Source: Mactromeris polynyma (Eukaryota > Mollusca > Bivalvia > Venerida > Mactridae). From it: a DNA stretch of 64,000 nucleotides. Position 1 is the stretch's first letter. Each line of letters begins with the position of its first letter. Location: contig JASFXZ010000018.1 of the NCBI GenBank assembly GCA_032209605.1, forward strand, positions 6,451,904 through 6,515,903. Direction: 5' to 3'. The translations under genes were made by a program, and so were the position numbers. The notes beneath the pieces are model-generated. The model saw nothing but the letters and a program-made list of their open reading frames with translations, ran no database searches and was not told where the DNA came from. Below are positions 51,401 to 60,627 of this stretch, piece after piece.

Positions 51401-54400
51401 TATTTGGAATAATACATAGTTTTGAAAAGCCCATTTCAATTTGACGTGCCTAAGAAGATGCATCTGGACCTGATCATTATTTCGAAATGATACCAGGTAT
51501 ACGAACAGAAGGATGTCGAATAAACGAGGTCCAATAGTACCACCTATCATCTTTCAGGATACTAGTTTACTTTCTTGTAGCTTAGAAAGAAGCATATATA
51601 ATACATACCATCCATTCCTCCAGATGCATTTTCATCATTCTATGAGCATGAAAGGTTGCAGCTTTGTTCATCTTCATTTCAAGGTCACGACGTTTCTTTT
51701 TCTTTATCAAATAGTACTGCATCCATGCACTGGAAATAATAAACCAAGTAAAAGAGAATCACATGTTCCTCGCAACCTCATGAAATACAATTGAGAGAAG
51801 GCTATGAATCTCATCACAGGAGAGATACTTGCATGGTTTGCACACTCCGTGATCCAAGCACTGATAGACGCACTGGAAACAGTTATCTAGAGTCATAAAT
51901 ATACTTGTAACAACTTGTTTACAACTGATATAAAATAAAGTAATCTAGGTTTCTATGTATTGAACTGATCATAATATTTCTGTTTCATCGGGTTTCATGT
52001 TGTTTTTCAAGAATTTCAGACATATATGGAAGCCAGTTAACCTAACCAGTTTTCCTGGAATTAATTATCAACCAGTACTAACTTGCTCTTCCGCAAACTA
52101 ATTCTCCACATGAAGAGGACATGACAGTAGTCAATGTCATGGAAGAACATAACCTGCCCAACCCGGGTATTGAATCCGATCTGCCGAATGACATTTCATC
52201 GCTCTATCAACTGAGCTAGCTGGGTGGGCTAAACTGATTATCAGAAATAAAAGATGACAATTAAGTATCCCAAGGTGTTGTCCTGGATGAGGGGTTCAGC
52301 ACCAGAATTCTTATCTGAAGGTCACAAATTAAAATCCTGCCATGGCTAGGTTAAACCAAGAACATTACAATCACCAAAATAGGCACAAGTACTGGTTAGT
52401 AACCCAGGTAACATCAATATAGAGTGATCAATATAAATTGTTAACTTTCTTCAAAGTCCAAGTAAATTGAATAAGTTTAAAAGAAATATATCAAATTGAG
52501 GGTGTAATGCAAAACTGTTGCCACTGCTTGTTTACTGGGGCTACAACAATTTACTAATGTTCCATTATTTTCAGGAGTTTTTTCCAAGGTGCAGTCCGGT
52601 ACTGTCTAACTAATATTCAGTTCGGTACGTCAGATGACATGTTATTTATGAAGCAATATTCTAGTCAGAGAACTCGTCAATTTATACTCATTATCTTATA
52701 GTGTCAAAACTTCTGTAACTGTTTACTTGTATTACGGGACATGAAATTCTATTTCTAGTCCTTGCTTTACTTTATATTTTGTATTTCACATACTTTTTTA
52801 ACAGAACCAAATAAGGGAAGTCATGGAAACCGAGCCGAAATACACCAGTACCGTTGTAGCCCTGTTCTTTAACAAAATATGGGAGCAACAGTTTTACACC
52901 AAACATCACTATCATGCTGTCAGAAAAAAATAATAGTATTTACCAGAAGCACATTTTCTCTTGTTTTGTGTTATAATGATAGTAAGCTTTCTCGTACATC
53001 TCTGGTGTTGGCTAGAATACAAAATGTATAATAATAAAATCAGGACATGTTAATGACATGCAGAATTCACAAACTGTCTCGGTACAGTTGATATCAATAT
53101 TATCGATAACACCCAGGTAAATTGCAGTCAGCTTTATGTATGTTGCCAAACAAACAGACAAAAATTCATTTGGTAAATAAAAAGTAATATACATGTATTT
53201 CTTACAGAATGTGGAACTGAAGTTATCTGCCCATTTAGGTCAATATAAAATAATATCTGAATTATTTTTTTTTTTCTTGTAATGGGGCGAAGTGTGAATT
53301 TTGTCATAATTCTGAAAATTGATATTGCTAGCTCGTAACACCATCAGTCTGCCTTGTAAGAAAATAAAAAATTTAGGGTGGCATTAAACAGAGGGATGCA
53401 AGCGGGATAACCTAAAATGGTCTTACACTGTCAATTCATGACTAAAATTTACCTTTCTTCTATTTACCAGTACGGAAATTTAATATTAATTTAAACTTTT
53501 ACATGAACAAATGTCATGCAATTTAAAAAAACTTTTATCCGAGTACCGAGCATAAATATTAAACATAGTATTTTCATGATGTGAAAATACAACAATAATT
53601 AACCAATCTCATCTTTGGAATGTCAAAATATCTTTAGTTAATTATAATTTTGGCCTAAACAAATCCTATGAAAGCAGTCCTCAATTGCCAGAAATAAATA
53701 AATAAATAAGCAAAAATGAAATGCTTGTTTGAAGAAAAAGCTGATATCTCTATCTACTTAATTTGAAATAAAATAAAAACTTGCAAGCCAGTAAGATACA
53801 AGTATCATATAAACAGGCAGCTTTCATAGCAAACAAAAAGAAAATCAAATCATTATCTATATTTCATAAGCTAAGTTTTCATAGCAAGCAGTATAACAAG
53901 AATCCTTCCTTATAATAAACTGTGTACCCACAAATGTTAATTTCTACATAGAAGGATAAATAATAAGCATCAGAATAATGTCCACTTATATATACATCCA
54001 AGACAAGAAAGCTAACTTACACAATGATGTTAAGTGAATACCTGAACGTACAAGTGGCATTTATTTATTAATTATAATTATAATACATTTACATGTATAT
54101 ACAGTAAAGACTCACTTAAAGACAACCTCAATAATAAGACCACCATTTTCAAGTACATCTCCACTGTTTTGCTCTTTATTCAACCTCAATATTAAGACCA
54201 CCTCAATAAGAAGACCTGTTTTCAAGGGTCCCAATGGTGGTCTTATTAATGAGGTTTTAATGTACTTTAACTACATGTATAATATTATGCATACAAATAA
54301 TATTGATTCACTTTAAGTATGTATTGTACACTTGGAGGTAACAGGACACAAATACAAGAACAATTACCACATGTATATAATCTTGAGTACATGATCTTGT

Positions 54401-57400
54401 TGGCAACATTTAAGTCTCCAGATTTATATTTTCAGGGAGATTACTTGTATAAATGCATGAGTTCCCTTTTTTACGAGTCTAATTAAGTATACATTTTGAA
54501 ACAAATGATGAGTTAATAGATCTTTTCCCAAATCTGGAGTATATTTTCAACGTAATGGTACTTAGTACACAAGAAACAGAATTAAGCTGTGCACGACATG
54601 AAACATTTCATCAAAGAAAACATTACTATTCTGTCGTTTGATTGATTGTACATGTATTAAATCGTTCAGAGCCTTCTAGAAAATTAAATTGAACATAACA
54701 TTCAAAGGACCCAACTAACAAAACGATTTGCTCAAAAATTTAGGAAATAATTTCTAACTCACATGCTGAAAACAAAAATAACTAATATCATGAAAAATTT
54801 TAAACAAAAATAAAATTGGAACTTGAAACAAAAATTAAAAATTTTCAACATAAATCAATTTCTGTTTAAACTGATTTGGTAAATGGATACTGGAATGACA
54901 GTTGGTCAAGTTCTCGCTTATTATAATAACAACGCACATTGAAATAATGAATAATTAATCAAATTAATTAAAGAACAATAAACTTACTGCTAATCCCCTG
55001 ATCAATTAGGGTATGAGCAGTAATTTGATTTAAGTCACAAACTTTTGCTTCCTATGCCAAATGTTTACTTAAAACTATTTGTCACAAAAAATGACATTCA
55101 AAATTATTTGATTTGGCATTAAAGATGCTATTGATTAATTGTATATTATACGACTCTTAATTGAAACTAAATGTACCCAAATATGAAACTAAATGAACCC
55201 AAAGATCTGTCATTTCAGAGGTGCTGTTGTAGAAATACCTGTAACAGATGTTGTTCTAGCTTTCTTTGCCTTCTTGCCTTAGAATAAATTGTTAAGTTGA
55301 AGCAATAGAACAGACTGGCAGAATAGTTTATTATCATACATGTATATAACATAAGCAGAAAATGAAGGAAATATATGGAATATTTTATCTTTCTGGCTAT
55401 AGGTATATAATAATTATATATATTTGTGTTTCATTCCTTGATATGACTCTCTGTATATGTTTACAAAATCACATTAAGGTCCGCAATAAGCTAATTACTG
55501 AAATGCATTTGTTGAAAAGAAATCACTTTATTATGCAGTATATAAACATAAACAGCTTGGAAATGGGCTTTCCTTCCTATTTAAACCGCTGTTTGACCAC
55601 TCAAGACATTTAAAATGCACGTATATAGAAATAAAAGATGATTAGTGGCAGATGATTAGTGGCAAAAACTAATCCTGCTGTCTTCAAGGAATGAAACAAT
55701 GAAAATATATATAGACTGCATGTAAATGCAGAATGCAGCAAATAAATGTAGACAGACACCACAAGGCAAATATCACTCTGTTTACCACTGCTAACAGGTA
55801 ACGTTCATATTTCTCGTTGTTCATCTATTGTACAATAAAATAACACAATAAATACATTTTATAGAGTATGTTATGTCTTATAATGCATAGTCCACATTTC
55901 AGGTTTGTCACTTTGAATCTAAAGCTGATAACTATAGACTTATTATCAGGTATTTCGTTGATAAACATAAAACACAAGTCACCTTTAATCATGAATTTCA
56001 AAAGAATGACATTGTCAAAAATTATTTCTTTATTTACTTCTATTGTTGTACACTCTTCAGTAGTTGATTGTTAAACAATTTGCTTTCAGTCTATGCATCT
56101 GAATTGGAGCAGCATACAGTCTAAGGGAAAGAACTCCATTAGTACCTTTTGTATATTCCTGGTTTTAAAACAATTAACGAAAGTAAAAAAACAACAGTTG
56201 AATGAAACTGCTGATGTTATAAGAAACAATGAACAAGATAAAACCAAATTTTCAACAACTAACTATATATCAACAACAGCAGTGAACACAACTTCAAATT
56301 TAGCCCATTACTCAAACTAAACCATCTCCAATAGTAAGATCTGATGAAAATACGTAACCAGTCACATAAGGGAACAATCTGCCCTGTCCAAATAATTGGA
56401 ATGATAAAATATTGAAAAAACAAGAAGAGAAGAAACAAATATTGACAAGACTGTAACTGTGTGCTAACCTCTACCGCGTGTAACTGGTGCATAAAGTACC
56501 TACCATGGTGAATGTACTCTGTTAAACAAATACAATAGTTATAATACATGTTTCGAATGAAATAAAATCAAAGGCTTTGGGAAACTTGCAGGACAATCTG
56601 ACATGTCAAGCTAATCCCAAACAAGTCCCGTAGTTGTTTGCAAGGTCTCTGGCCAAATGAGCTGCAAGTTAACGAGCTACCATGCATTCAAAACTGTTAA
56701 TGAATGACAAAAAATTTTTTTAGTCAAGCGATAATTGTAAGTTTCTCTGACCTAATGGCAGGCAACCTGAGAAACAGTTACAGGAAGCCTGAAAGTACAC
56801 CCCTTATCAGACAGATCAAACCCGATAATTATTGTCACACGAAATCATGATGCCGATATGCTGAAACATTCAGGATCCAGAATGCAGATGATAATGATGA
56901 GAGAATAACAAAAGCAAAGGTATGAAAGTAAGACAATCAGTGAAGTTTTCTAACATGTTTAATGCATCTTATTAAAATTCTAAAGACTTGTATATTTATC
57001 CTGTCACTTGCTGTAATTTCAGCCCGATAACGGGGTGCCTGATATTTTTGGCTTTATCAGGTCACTTGGTCACATGACTTTTACCTCACGTCACATGACC
57101 ACGTGACAAGCAGGACTATTTTTAGTAAAGTATTGCGATGTTATCTTTTTTCCGGATTTACTAAAACAATGGCTTTTTCAAATGAATCCTACAACAAATT
57201 TCATCTGTTTTGTATAATGCATACCATAAAATGTTCATTTCCCCAAAATTGTTCTGTTTTCATTCAAACAATGGTTAATCTTATCCGTTACTCGGTCTGC
57301 ATTTTGACCTGAATTTAAGATCTTACTGGAACATGTAGTAAACAACGTAGTCAAACAAATTGTTGAATGTTTACACCATTGGAACAAAATCATGTCGGAC

Positions 57401-59695
57401 ATCTGAGTCCGTCTGCGTTTGAACTCATCAAGGAAGACCGTGGGGTCGAGTTCTCACCAAAATAATGTATTGATCAGTAGCAATAGCACTACTTACCCCA
57501 CCCACCTTCTCAATTTTAAAGTCCCAGTCCAGTTTCATCAATTTGTGCCGAAAATTCCTTTGCAATCGTAAATGACACTAATAGACTGAATCCACATATT
57601 TTTTCCTTGTTTTCTTGTGCAGTTTTAAATAACCAAATATTCATAAAATAAATGTAAATATCACTTCTTTTTCACGTGTTCTATGGCACTTGACATTTCT
57701 CAGCATTTGTAAACAAACCGTGGGAAATTGTATATGAACTAATTGTTCTGTTTAATTTTTGACTCTTACTAAATTGTTGCAAATTCTTAGATTTTCTTGA
57801 TTTATGCTCATCAGATGTTTGCAAACGCAGATAAATTCATATTGCCACTGAAAAGGTGTCAGACTCATGGGAACTATTTCTCTCGGCATAAGGTGCTAAC
57901 CAGACTTATATTCACTACGTCACAAGATGTTCAATACGTCACAAAATTAATTAGGTCACAATTTAGGGGATGTAACTCCGTATTATTTAAAATTAAAGGT
58001 ATTTCCCCTTACTTAACACAAGAAGTGACAGGATAAACAGAATAATAGGTTAGTGACGTGGAATGATAAAGTTTATCAGGCTCGGCTCACGCGATAAATT
58101 CCAGGTCACTAACCTATTGTCCTCTGTTACGATGATCTTCTGAACATGTATATGTACATTCAATTTTATCAGTCATAATGTTCTAAACTAAAACCATGCA
58201 TTCATTTCAACTACAAAGGCCAATGAAATAAATGTATTATTGATTACATTTTTCGAATATTATATATACAGTATACACTAGAATATAAATTGTTTTATCA
58301 TCATAAAAGTTGTTTACAAGTATGAGTTGGAGTTTAAAATTAATGGGGGATTTTCTGTCAAGCAATGATGCAAGCATGCAAAATGACACCTTATGTGTAG
58401 TATGACACTTATTTTAAAGGCCTTACAAATTACTAACAGGCACCCAGATTATGATGATATAGCTACATGCAAATCTAAAGAAACATGAATGGTTGTATAG
58501 TATTAATACAATCAATATAAAGAAAATTTAAACAAATTAGGAAGGTAAAACATCATTAGATTAACCGGGGTGAAAATGTTCTTACACAATTAGATCAACA
58601 AGATGATAGTTATCATTCCAAAATAAATCTCCAGTAAAACTTACCAGCATACTTTCATCATCCAGATTAAATATATATTCAAGATTACTCTCTGAGACAA
58701 TTCTGTTAAGGGGTTTCATACTCTCATCAACAAACAGATCCCTAAAAAGTAACAACAGCATAAACAATCAGTAACAAATCATTTTTCATAAGGATATACA
58801 ATAGAGTATAAATATGTCAACCGGTTTGGTGAAATTCAGACAAAATCATACCACTATATTCACTAAATTTCTCCTATATTAAAATTTGATACTAAGAATT
58901 GCAAATCTTCTCTTTTGAACAAGTACTACAGGTATATAGATTCAAATGACAATTACAATAAGTTTCAGTTGCAAACTTATTTACTTTACATTGATTTAGT
59001 GACATGTTCTAATAAATTAAACAAATCACTCTTGATGACTGCTTCCTAATTACTACTCAGTATTCATGCAATATACAAGGATTGCAAAGTTCATGATTTA
59101 AACTCTATTCAAATTGGGGCTCCAACTCAACTCCTCAATCATGACACCTCACATATAACTATCAATTGTGACAGATATGTAACAGAATATTTCTCAGGAT
59201 GATAAAAAAGTAAAAGTCTCAAAGATAAAATATAAAAAAGATCACATAGTACTTACCAGTCCAGGTCATCAAATCCATTTTCTACAAGATACTTTAGTTT
59301 GTCAATAATAAACTGATGAGGGTCTGGTGGGCACATTATTGCCAGACCAGTGATGAGAGCCTTGAATGAAAGAAATAGCAAATAAAGAAGTCTGATTGAA
59401 AGCAGTAAACAAATCACAATAAATTAATCATACCCATAAGTTTTTCTGCATAAATCTACATGTATGTGTGATGATATGATCAATTGCAACCCTGCAAGGC
59501 ATTCTGAAAGTTGTCGCTTTTATCATAATCATCATCATGTTTTAATATTGTTTATCTCGATTTATCTTTTGCAGAAACATTTCACGAATCCGATGCGCTT
59601 AAAATAATGTCATATACCTCATAAACATCGGGCAGTTTGTTTGACCGTAGGTACTTTTTAAGGGCTGGGTCTAGCCCTTTCATTGAAGCAGCCAT
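24487..59695 (-). CDS. FBXL13: F-box and leucine-rich repeat protein 13-like (dynein regulatory complex subunit 6), complete, 21 exons
   Basis: Exons on the minus strand: 59695-59618, 59360-59257, 58741-58645, 53011-52944, 51729-51609, 50966-50933, 50547-50438, 37629-37525, 37213-37118, 36345-36320, 32956-32794, 32148-32048, 31201-31072, 30326-30107, 29464-29302, 28935-28816, 28215-27951, 26857-26777, 26152-26070, 25366-25286, 24568-24487 (stop TAG). All borders are GT..AG, the phases join throughout, and the total is 2328 nt or 775 aa; human FBXL13 is about 735. Residues 1-110 form a conserved N-terminal domain (MCPPDPHQF, LEYIFNLDDES). Residues 115-204 are basic helices with regularly spaced tryptophans. 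The F-box is at about 232-280 (LPRKIAIQIFKYVDVADLAR, then CRSW). From 281 to about 740 are LRRs of the cysteine-containing type (LNMRGC, LDISGC, LNLTNC, LDVSGC). The family acts in the axonemal nexin-dynein regulatory complex and as an SCF substrate receptor. Intron 7 is 12.8 kb. ATG 59695 gives the typical family start. Confidence 0.93.
24918..25252. mobile_element. TA-flanked MITE with CAGTGGACTCTCG termini (FBXL13-like intron 20)
   Basis: The left end CAGTGGACTCTCGTTGGCTA and right end TAGCCAATGAGAGTCCACTG are inverted repeats of about 22 bases. TA dinucleotides flank both ends (24916-24917 and 25253-25254), as expected for Tc1/mariner/pogo-type transposition. The 335-bp interior has no transposase. 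Confidence 0.75.
25485..25676 (-). mobile_element. tRNA-derived SINE in FBXL13-like intron 19
   Basis: On the minus strand GGGGCCTCAGTGGTTGAGTG is the A-box region and TTGGTTCCAGTCCTGCC the B-box region. A body of about 110 bases follows (CCAGCTGGCTTACAGAAGG). The head is of the same long-variable-arm type as the SINE at 15885. Confidence 0.7.
27214..27456. mobile_element. MITE with TGASC termini (long copy)
   Basis: The left end TGACCGCTGCTGTGGGATTT and the right end, reading TGAGCGCCGCTGTACGAATT on the minus strand, are imperfect inverted repeats. The interior has three TGACGTCA-like words. The 3846-3975 element is a shortened relative. It lies in FBXL13-like intron 17. Confidence 0.65.
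27520..27660 (+). mobile_element. Degenerate SINE in FBXL13-like intron 17
   Basis: A decayed B box (GAGGGTTCATTCCC) is followed by GGTACTGGTTGGTTTCC, the word shared with other SINEs in the window. The A box is barely recognisable. Open frames at 27488-27947 arise from this repeat and are not genes. Confidence 0.5.
28385..28523. mobile_element. CACAGGAGATTGTC-family MITE, copy 3 (best-preserved)
   Basis: The left end CACAGGAGATTGTCATGAGT and the right end, reading CCACATGAGATTGTCACAAT on the minus strand, are inverted repeats. The inner blocks CCCTTTATCCCATCTAGAGT and CTCTAGATGGGATAAAG also pair, so most of the 139-bp element folds into one long hairpin. It lies in intron 16 of the FBXL13-like gene. 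Confidence 0.85.
31430..31540 (+). repeat. SINE-like fragment in FBXL13-like intron 12
   Basis: CACTCAACCAGGAGATTGGG followed by GGTTTGAACCGTGCC looks like the B-box half of a tRNA-derived repeat. Little of the body remains. Confidence 0.35.
35672..35850. mobile_element. CACAGGAGATTGTC-family MITE, copy 4
   Basis: The left end CACAGAAGATTGTCATGAGT and right end CTTCTGACAATCACCTGTG are inverted. The centre is an AT-rich expansion of about 80 bases with AAAGGGAGAGAACTCTAGAA near the right. It lies in FBXL13-like intron 10. Confidence 0.75.
36456..36530. mobile_element. CACAGGAGATTGTC-family MITE, copy 5 (short)
   Basis: CACAGGAGATTGTTCTCTTC and the inverted end AACTCGAAACAATCTCCTGT enclose a central TCTATAGTATGAATAAAG shared with copies 1 and 6. 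At 75 bp it is the shortest complete copy. It lies in intron 9, between FBXL13-like exons 9 and 10. Confidence 0.75.
36860..36985. repeat. Possible relic of a GGGGTCCGGG-type dispersed repeat
   Basis: GCGTATCCAGAGAGGGGAAC followed by CGGGGGTCCAGACCCACC is markedly GC-rich in AT-rich surroundings and recalls the GGGGGGTCCGGGGGTAGTCC core of the element at 62481. The similarity is partial. Confidence 0.3.
39321..39495. mobile_element. Pogo-like MITE with CAGTCRGACCT terminus, right end lost
   Basis: TA is followed by CAGTCAGACCTTGTTTATTC. The interior (GGAACCGATATTTCTTCTTA, then GGACCCGATGAATTCAAATG) matches, in reverse orientation, the element at 51360-51537. The expected right TIR is missing after about 39495. 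Confidence 0.65.
40763..40823 (+). repeat. Two poly-C tracts
   Basis: Runs of 13 C (40763-40775) and 12 C (40812-40823) lie in a pyrimidine-rich stretch. The complementary strand has the matching G runs. Confidence 0.9.
41630..41815 (+). mobile_element. tRNA-derived SINE with shared central domain
   Basis: A degenerate head (GTTGGTACAGCAGTTAACTG, then AAAGGTTCAGACC) is followed by a body ending AGTACTGGTTGATAACCCAA, then CACAGGTTAGGTTAACA. The same ending, with GGTTAGGTTAACTGG, occurs in the minus-strand SINE at 52010-52230. Confidence 0.6.
41995..42302. repeat. Recent 154-bp tandem duplication
   Basis: Two copies, 41995-42148 and 42149-42302, are almost identical, with one substitution noted (AAAATTGCC against AAAACTGCC) apart from changes in T-run length. 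The near-identity implies a recent event or an assembly artefact. Confidence 0.95.
45699..45780. mobile_element. CACAGGAGATTGTC-family MITE, copy 6 (left half only)
   Basis: CACAGGAAATTGTCACGAGT leads into TTCCCTTTATCCCATCTAGA and on to the central TTCTATAGTATATATTA. The mirrored right half is absent. It lies in FBXL13-like intron 7. Confidence 0.65.
46979..47011. repeat. (ACAG/ACGG)n microsatellite
   Basis: AGACAGACACAGACAGACGG followed by ACGGACGGACAGAG is an impure tetranucleotide repeat. Confidence 0.8.
47290..47420 (+). repeat. SINE-like relic
   Basis: TGTAATGGGTAGGACACAGA and ATCGGGTTCAATCG resemble decayed A and B boxes at the right spacing. The body is not recognisable. Confidence 0.3.
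48480..48625 (-). mobile_element. SINE with GTACTGGTTT word (FBXL13-like intron 7)
   Basis: On the minus strand GTAGTGTGGTGGATAAGGTG and GTTGGTTCAAAGGTCAAGG form the head. ACACTGGTACTGGTTTTTCC follows in the body. A and B boxes are diverged. Confidence 0.5.
51360..51537. mobile_element. Pogo-like MITE with CAGTCGGACCTCG termini (complete)
   Basis: The left end CAGTCGGACCTCGCTCG and right end TAAACGAGGTCCAATAG are inverted. TA flanks both sides (51358-51359, 51538-51539). It is 178 bp and in FBXL13-like intron 5. The copy at 39321-39495 in intron 7 has the opposite orientation. Confidence 0.7.
52010..52230 (-). mobile_element. tRNA-derived SINE (FBXL13-like intron 4)
   Basis: On the minus strand the head reads GCCCACCCAGCTAGCTCAGT, TGATAGAGCG, then CGGATTCAATACCCGGG as the B box. 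The body includes TTAGTACTGGTTGATAATT and GGTTAGGTTAACTGG. The A box is well preserved. A second SINE starts 51 bases away in the opposite direction. Confidence 0.75.
52281..52480 (+). mobile_element. SINE facing away from its neighbour (FBXL13-like intron 4)
   Basis: A degenerate head (GGATGAGGGGTTCAGCACC, TTAAAATCCTGCC) precedes GCACAAGTACTGGTTAGTAA and an ATTGAATAAGTTTAAAA tail. That tail resembles the SINE at 16964, suggesting the same 3' family. Confidence 0.6.
54102..54262. mobile_element. Pogo-like MITE with CAGTAAAGACTC terminus
   Basis: The left end CAGTAAAGACTCACTTAAAG and the right end ATTAATGAGGTTTTAATG are imperfect inverted repeats flanked by TA on each side. The interior repeats TAAGACCACCTC words and contains GGGTCCCAATGG, typical of this group. 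Confidence 0.65.
56995..58037. mobile_element. Possible ~1-kb TIR element in FBXL13-like intron 3
   Basis: A 15-base identical inverted pair, TTTATCCTGTCACTT at 56995 and its complement at 58023-58037, bounds 1043 bases. The interior is richer in CACGTGAC and TGACGTCAC-like words near the left end. No transposase frame was seen and no target duplication is clear. Confidence 0.4.
58044..58118. repeat. 75-bp palindrome
   Basis: AATAGGTTAGTGACGTGGAA and TTCCAGGTCACTAACCTATT are inverted repeats with one mismatch. GATAAAGTTTATC forms a second small palindrome inside. It abuts the possible TIR element on its left. Confidence 0.75.
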
Positions 59696-60627
59696 GGCGA
59701 AGCTCTCGAGCAAAACAGCGATAAATTTTACTTTATAAGTCAGACAGCCATGTTGTTTTCATTCGCAACGCAGGTGCCCGGATCAATATAACGACGCATT
59801 ATGTTTAATTGTCGGCTCTTCGGTTTCTGTCCGCGTTACACATGAACATCGTCAGCTCGTGACCGGGCATTTTGTCAATGTTACAAATGCCTTTCTTAAT
59901 GTAATGGTCAAACTGTACTGAGTTTTAGCTTTTTACATCATGTTTCGTAAAACGTTGTTACAGTGCATGAACATTTCGTTAACGCAGACGCGGACATAGT
60001 TTATATGTCCGTGACGTAGATTGAAAAACAACTCGGCAAAAGTCTCATACACGAACTGTCTTTTATACTGTTCCTGCTGTTTTTAACTTGAAAATGACTG
60101 CCATGAATATCGTAAAACAGCCATTCTCAATGAAACTGCCAAAAAAGCTGGAGCTAAAGGTCAAAAATGAAAGTTTCTATTTAGCAAAGACCTTAATACC
60201 ATACATATTTAGGTCTTGTATTTAGTGATAGTTAACAATTTGTTTCGAATCTGCAATCCTATGCGGACACTGTTTTAAGTATGGCAACATTCAAGTCACA
60301 AGATGTTGTTACCTGTGACAGTTAAAACAATCCCCATTCAATTCATGTCTATCTTTATCACAAGGGTTTAAAAAGTGCTGCCTGTTCCATTGGTTTTCGT
60401 CTGTTTTGTCTATAGTATACATTGATGATCAACCAATATAATGTTGTTGTCTTGTTTCGGTCACTTCAAAACCAACCGTTCAACTTATTATAGACCAGTC
60501 TTGCATTTAAGTACGAAATATACAGTTTATATTATCACTCGTTATTTGGTAACTGTGTATGGCTAGTGATGGATATAACACCATGTAACATCATTCAGGC
60601 AATTATTAAAAAATCAAAAACACTGTC
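59696..60627. other. Upstream region of the FBXL13-like gene; no promoter motif identified
   Basis: The first 200 bases upstream of the ATG at 59695 are less AT-rich than the surroundings, as expected for a promoter. No TATA box or convincing RFX X-box was found. The rest, up to the LINE relic, holds nothing recognisable. Confidence 0.4.

Larger units (their letters stand above)
53012..58644. other. FBXL13-like intron 3 (5.6 kb)
   Basis: Apart from the pogo-like element at 54102 and the inverted-repeat structures at 56995-58118, this is AT-rich DNA. No exon is needed here, since exons 3 and 4 join in phase 0, and none was recognised. Confidence 0.6.

Noticed and set aside
59696..59800. RFX X-box expected upstream of a ciliary gene
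   Set aside because: GCCATGTTGTT and GCAAC words are present, but the half-sites do not have the right sequence and spacing.
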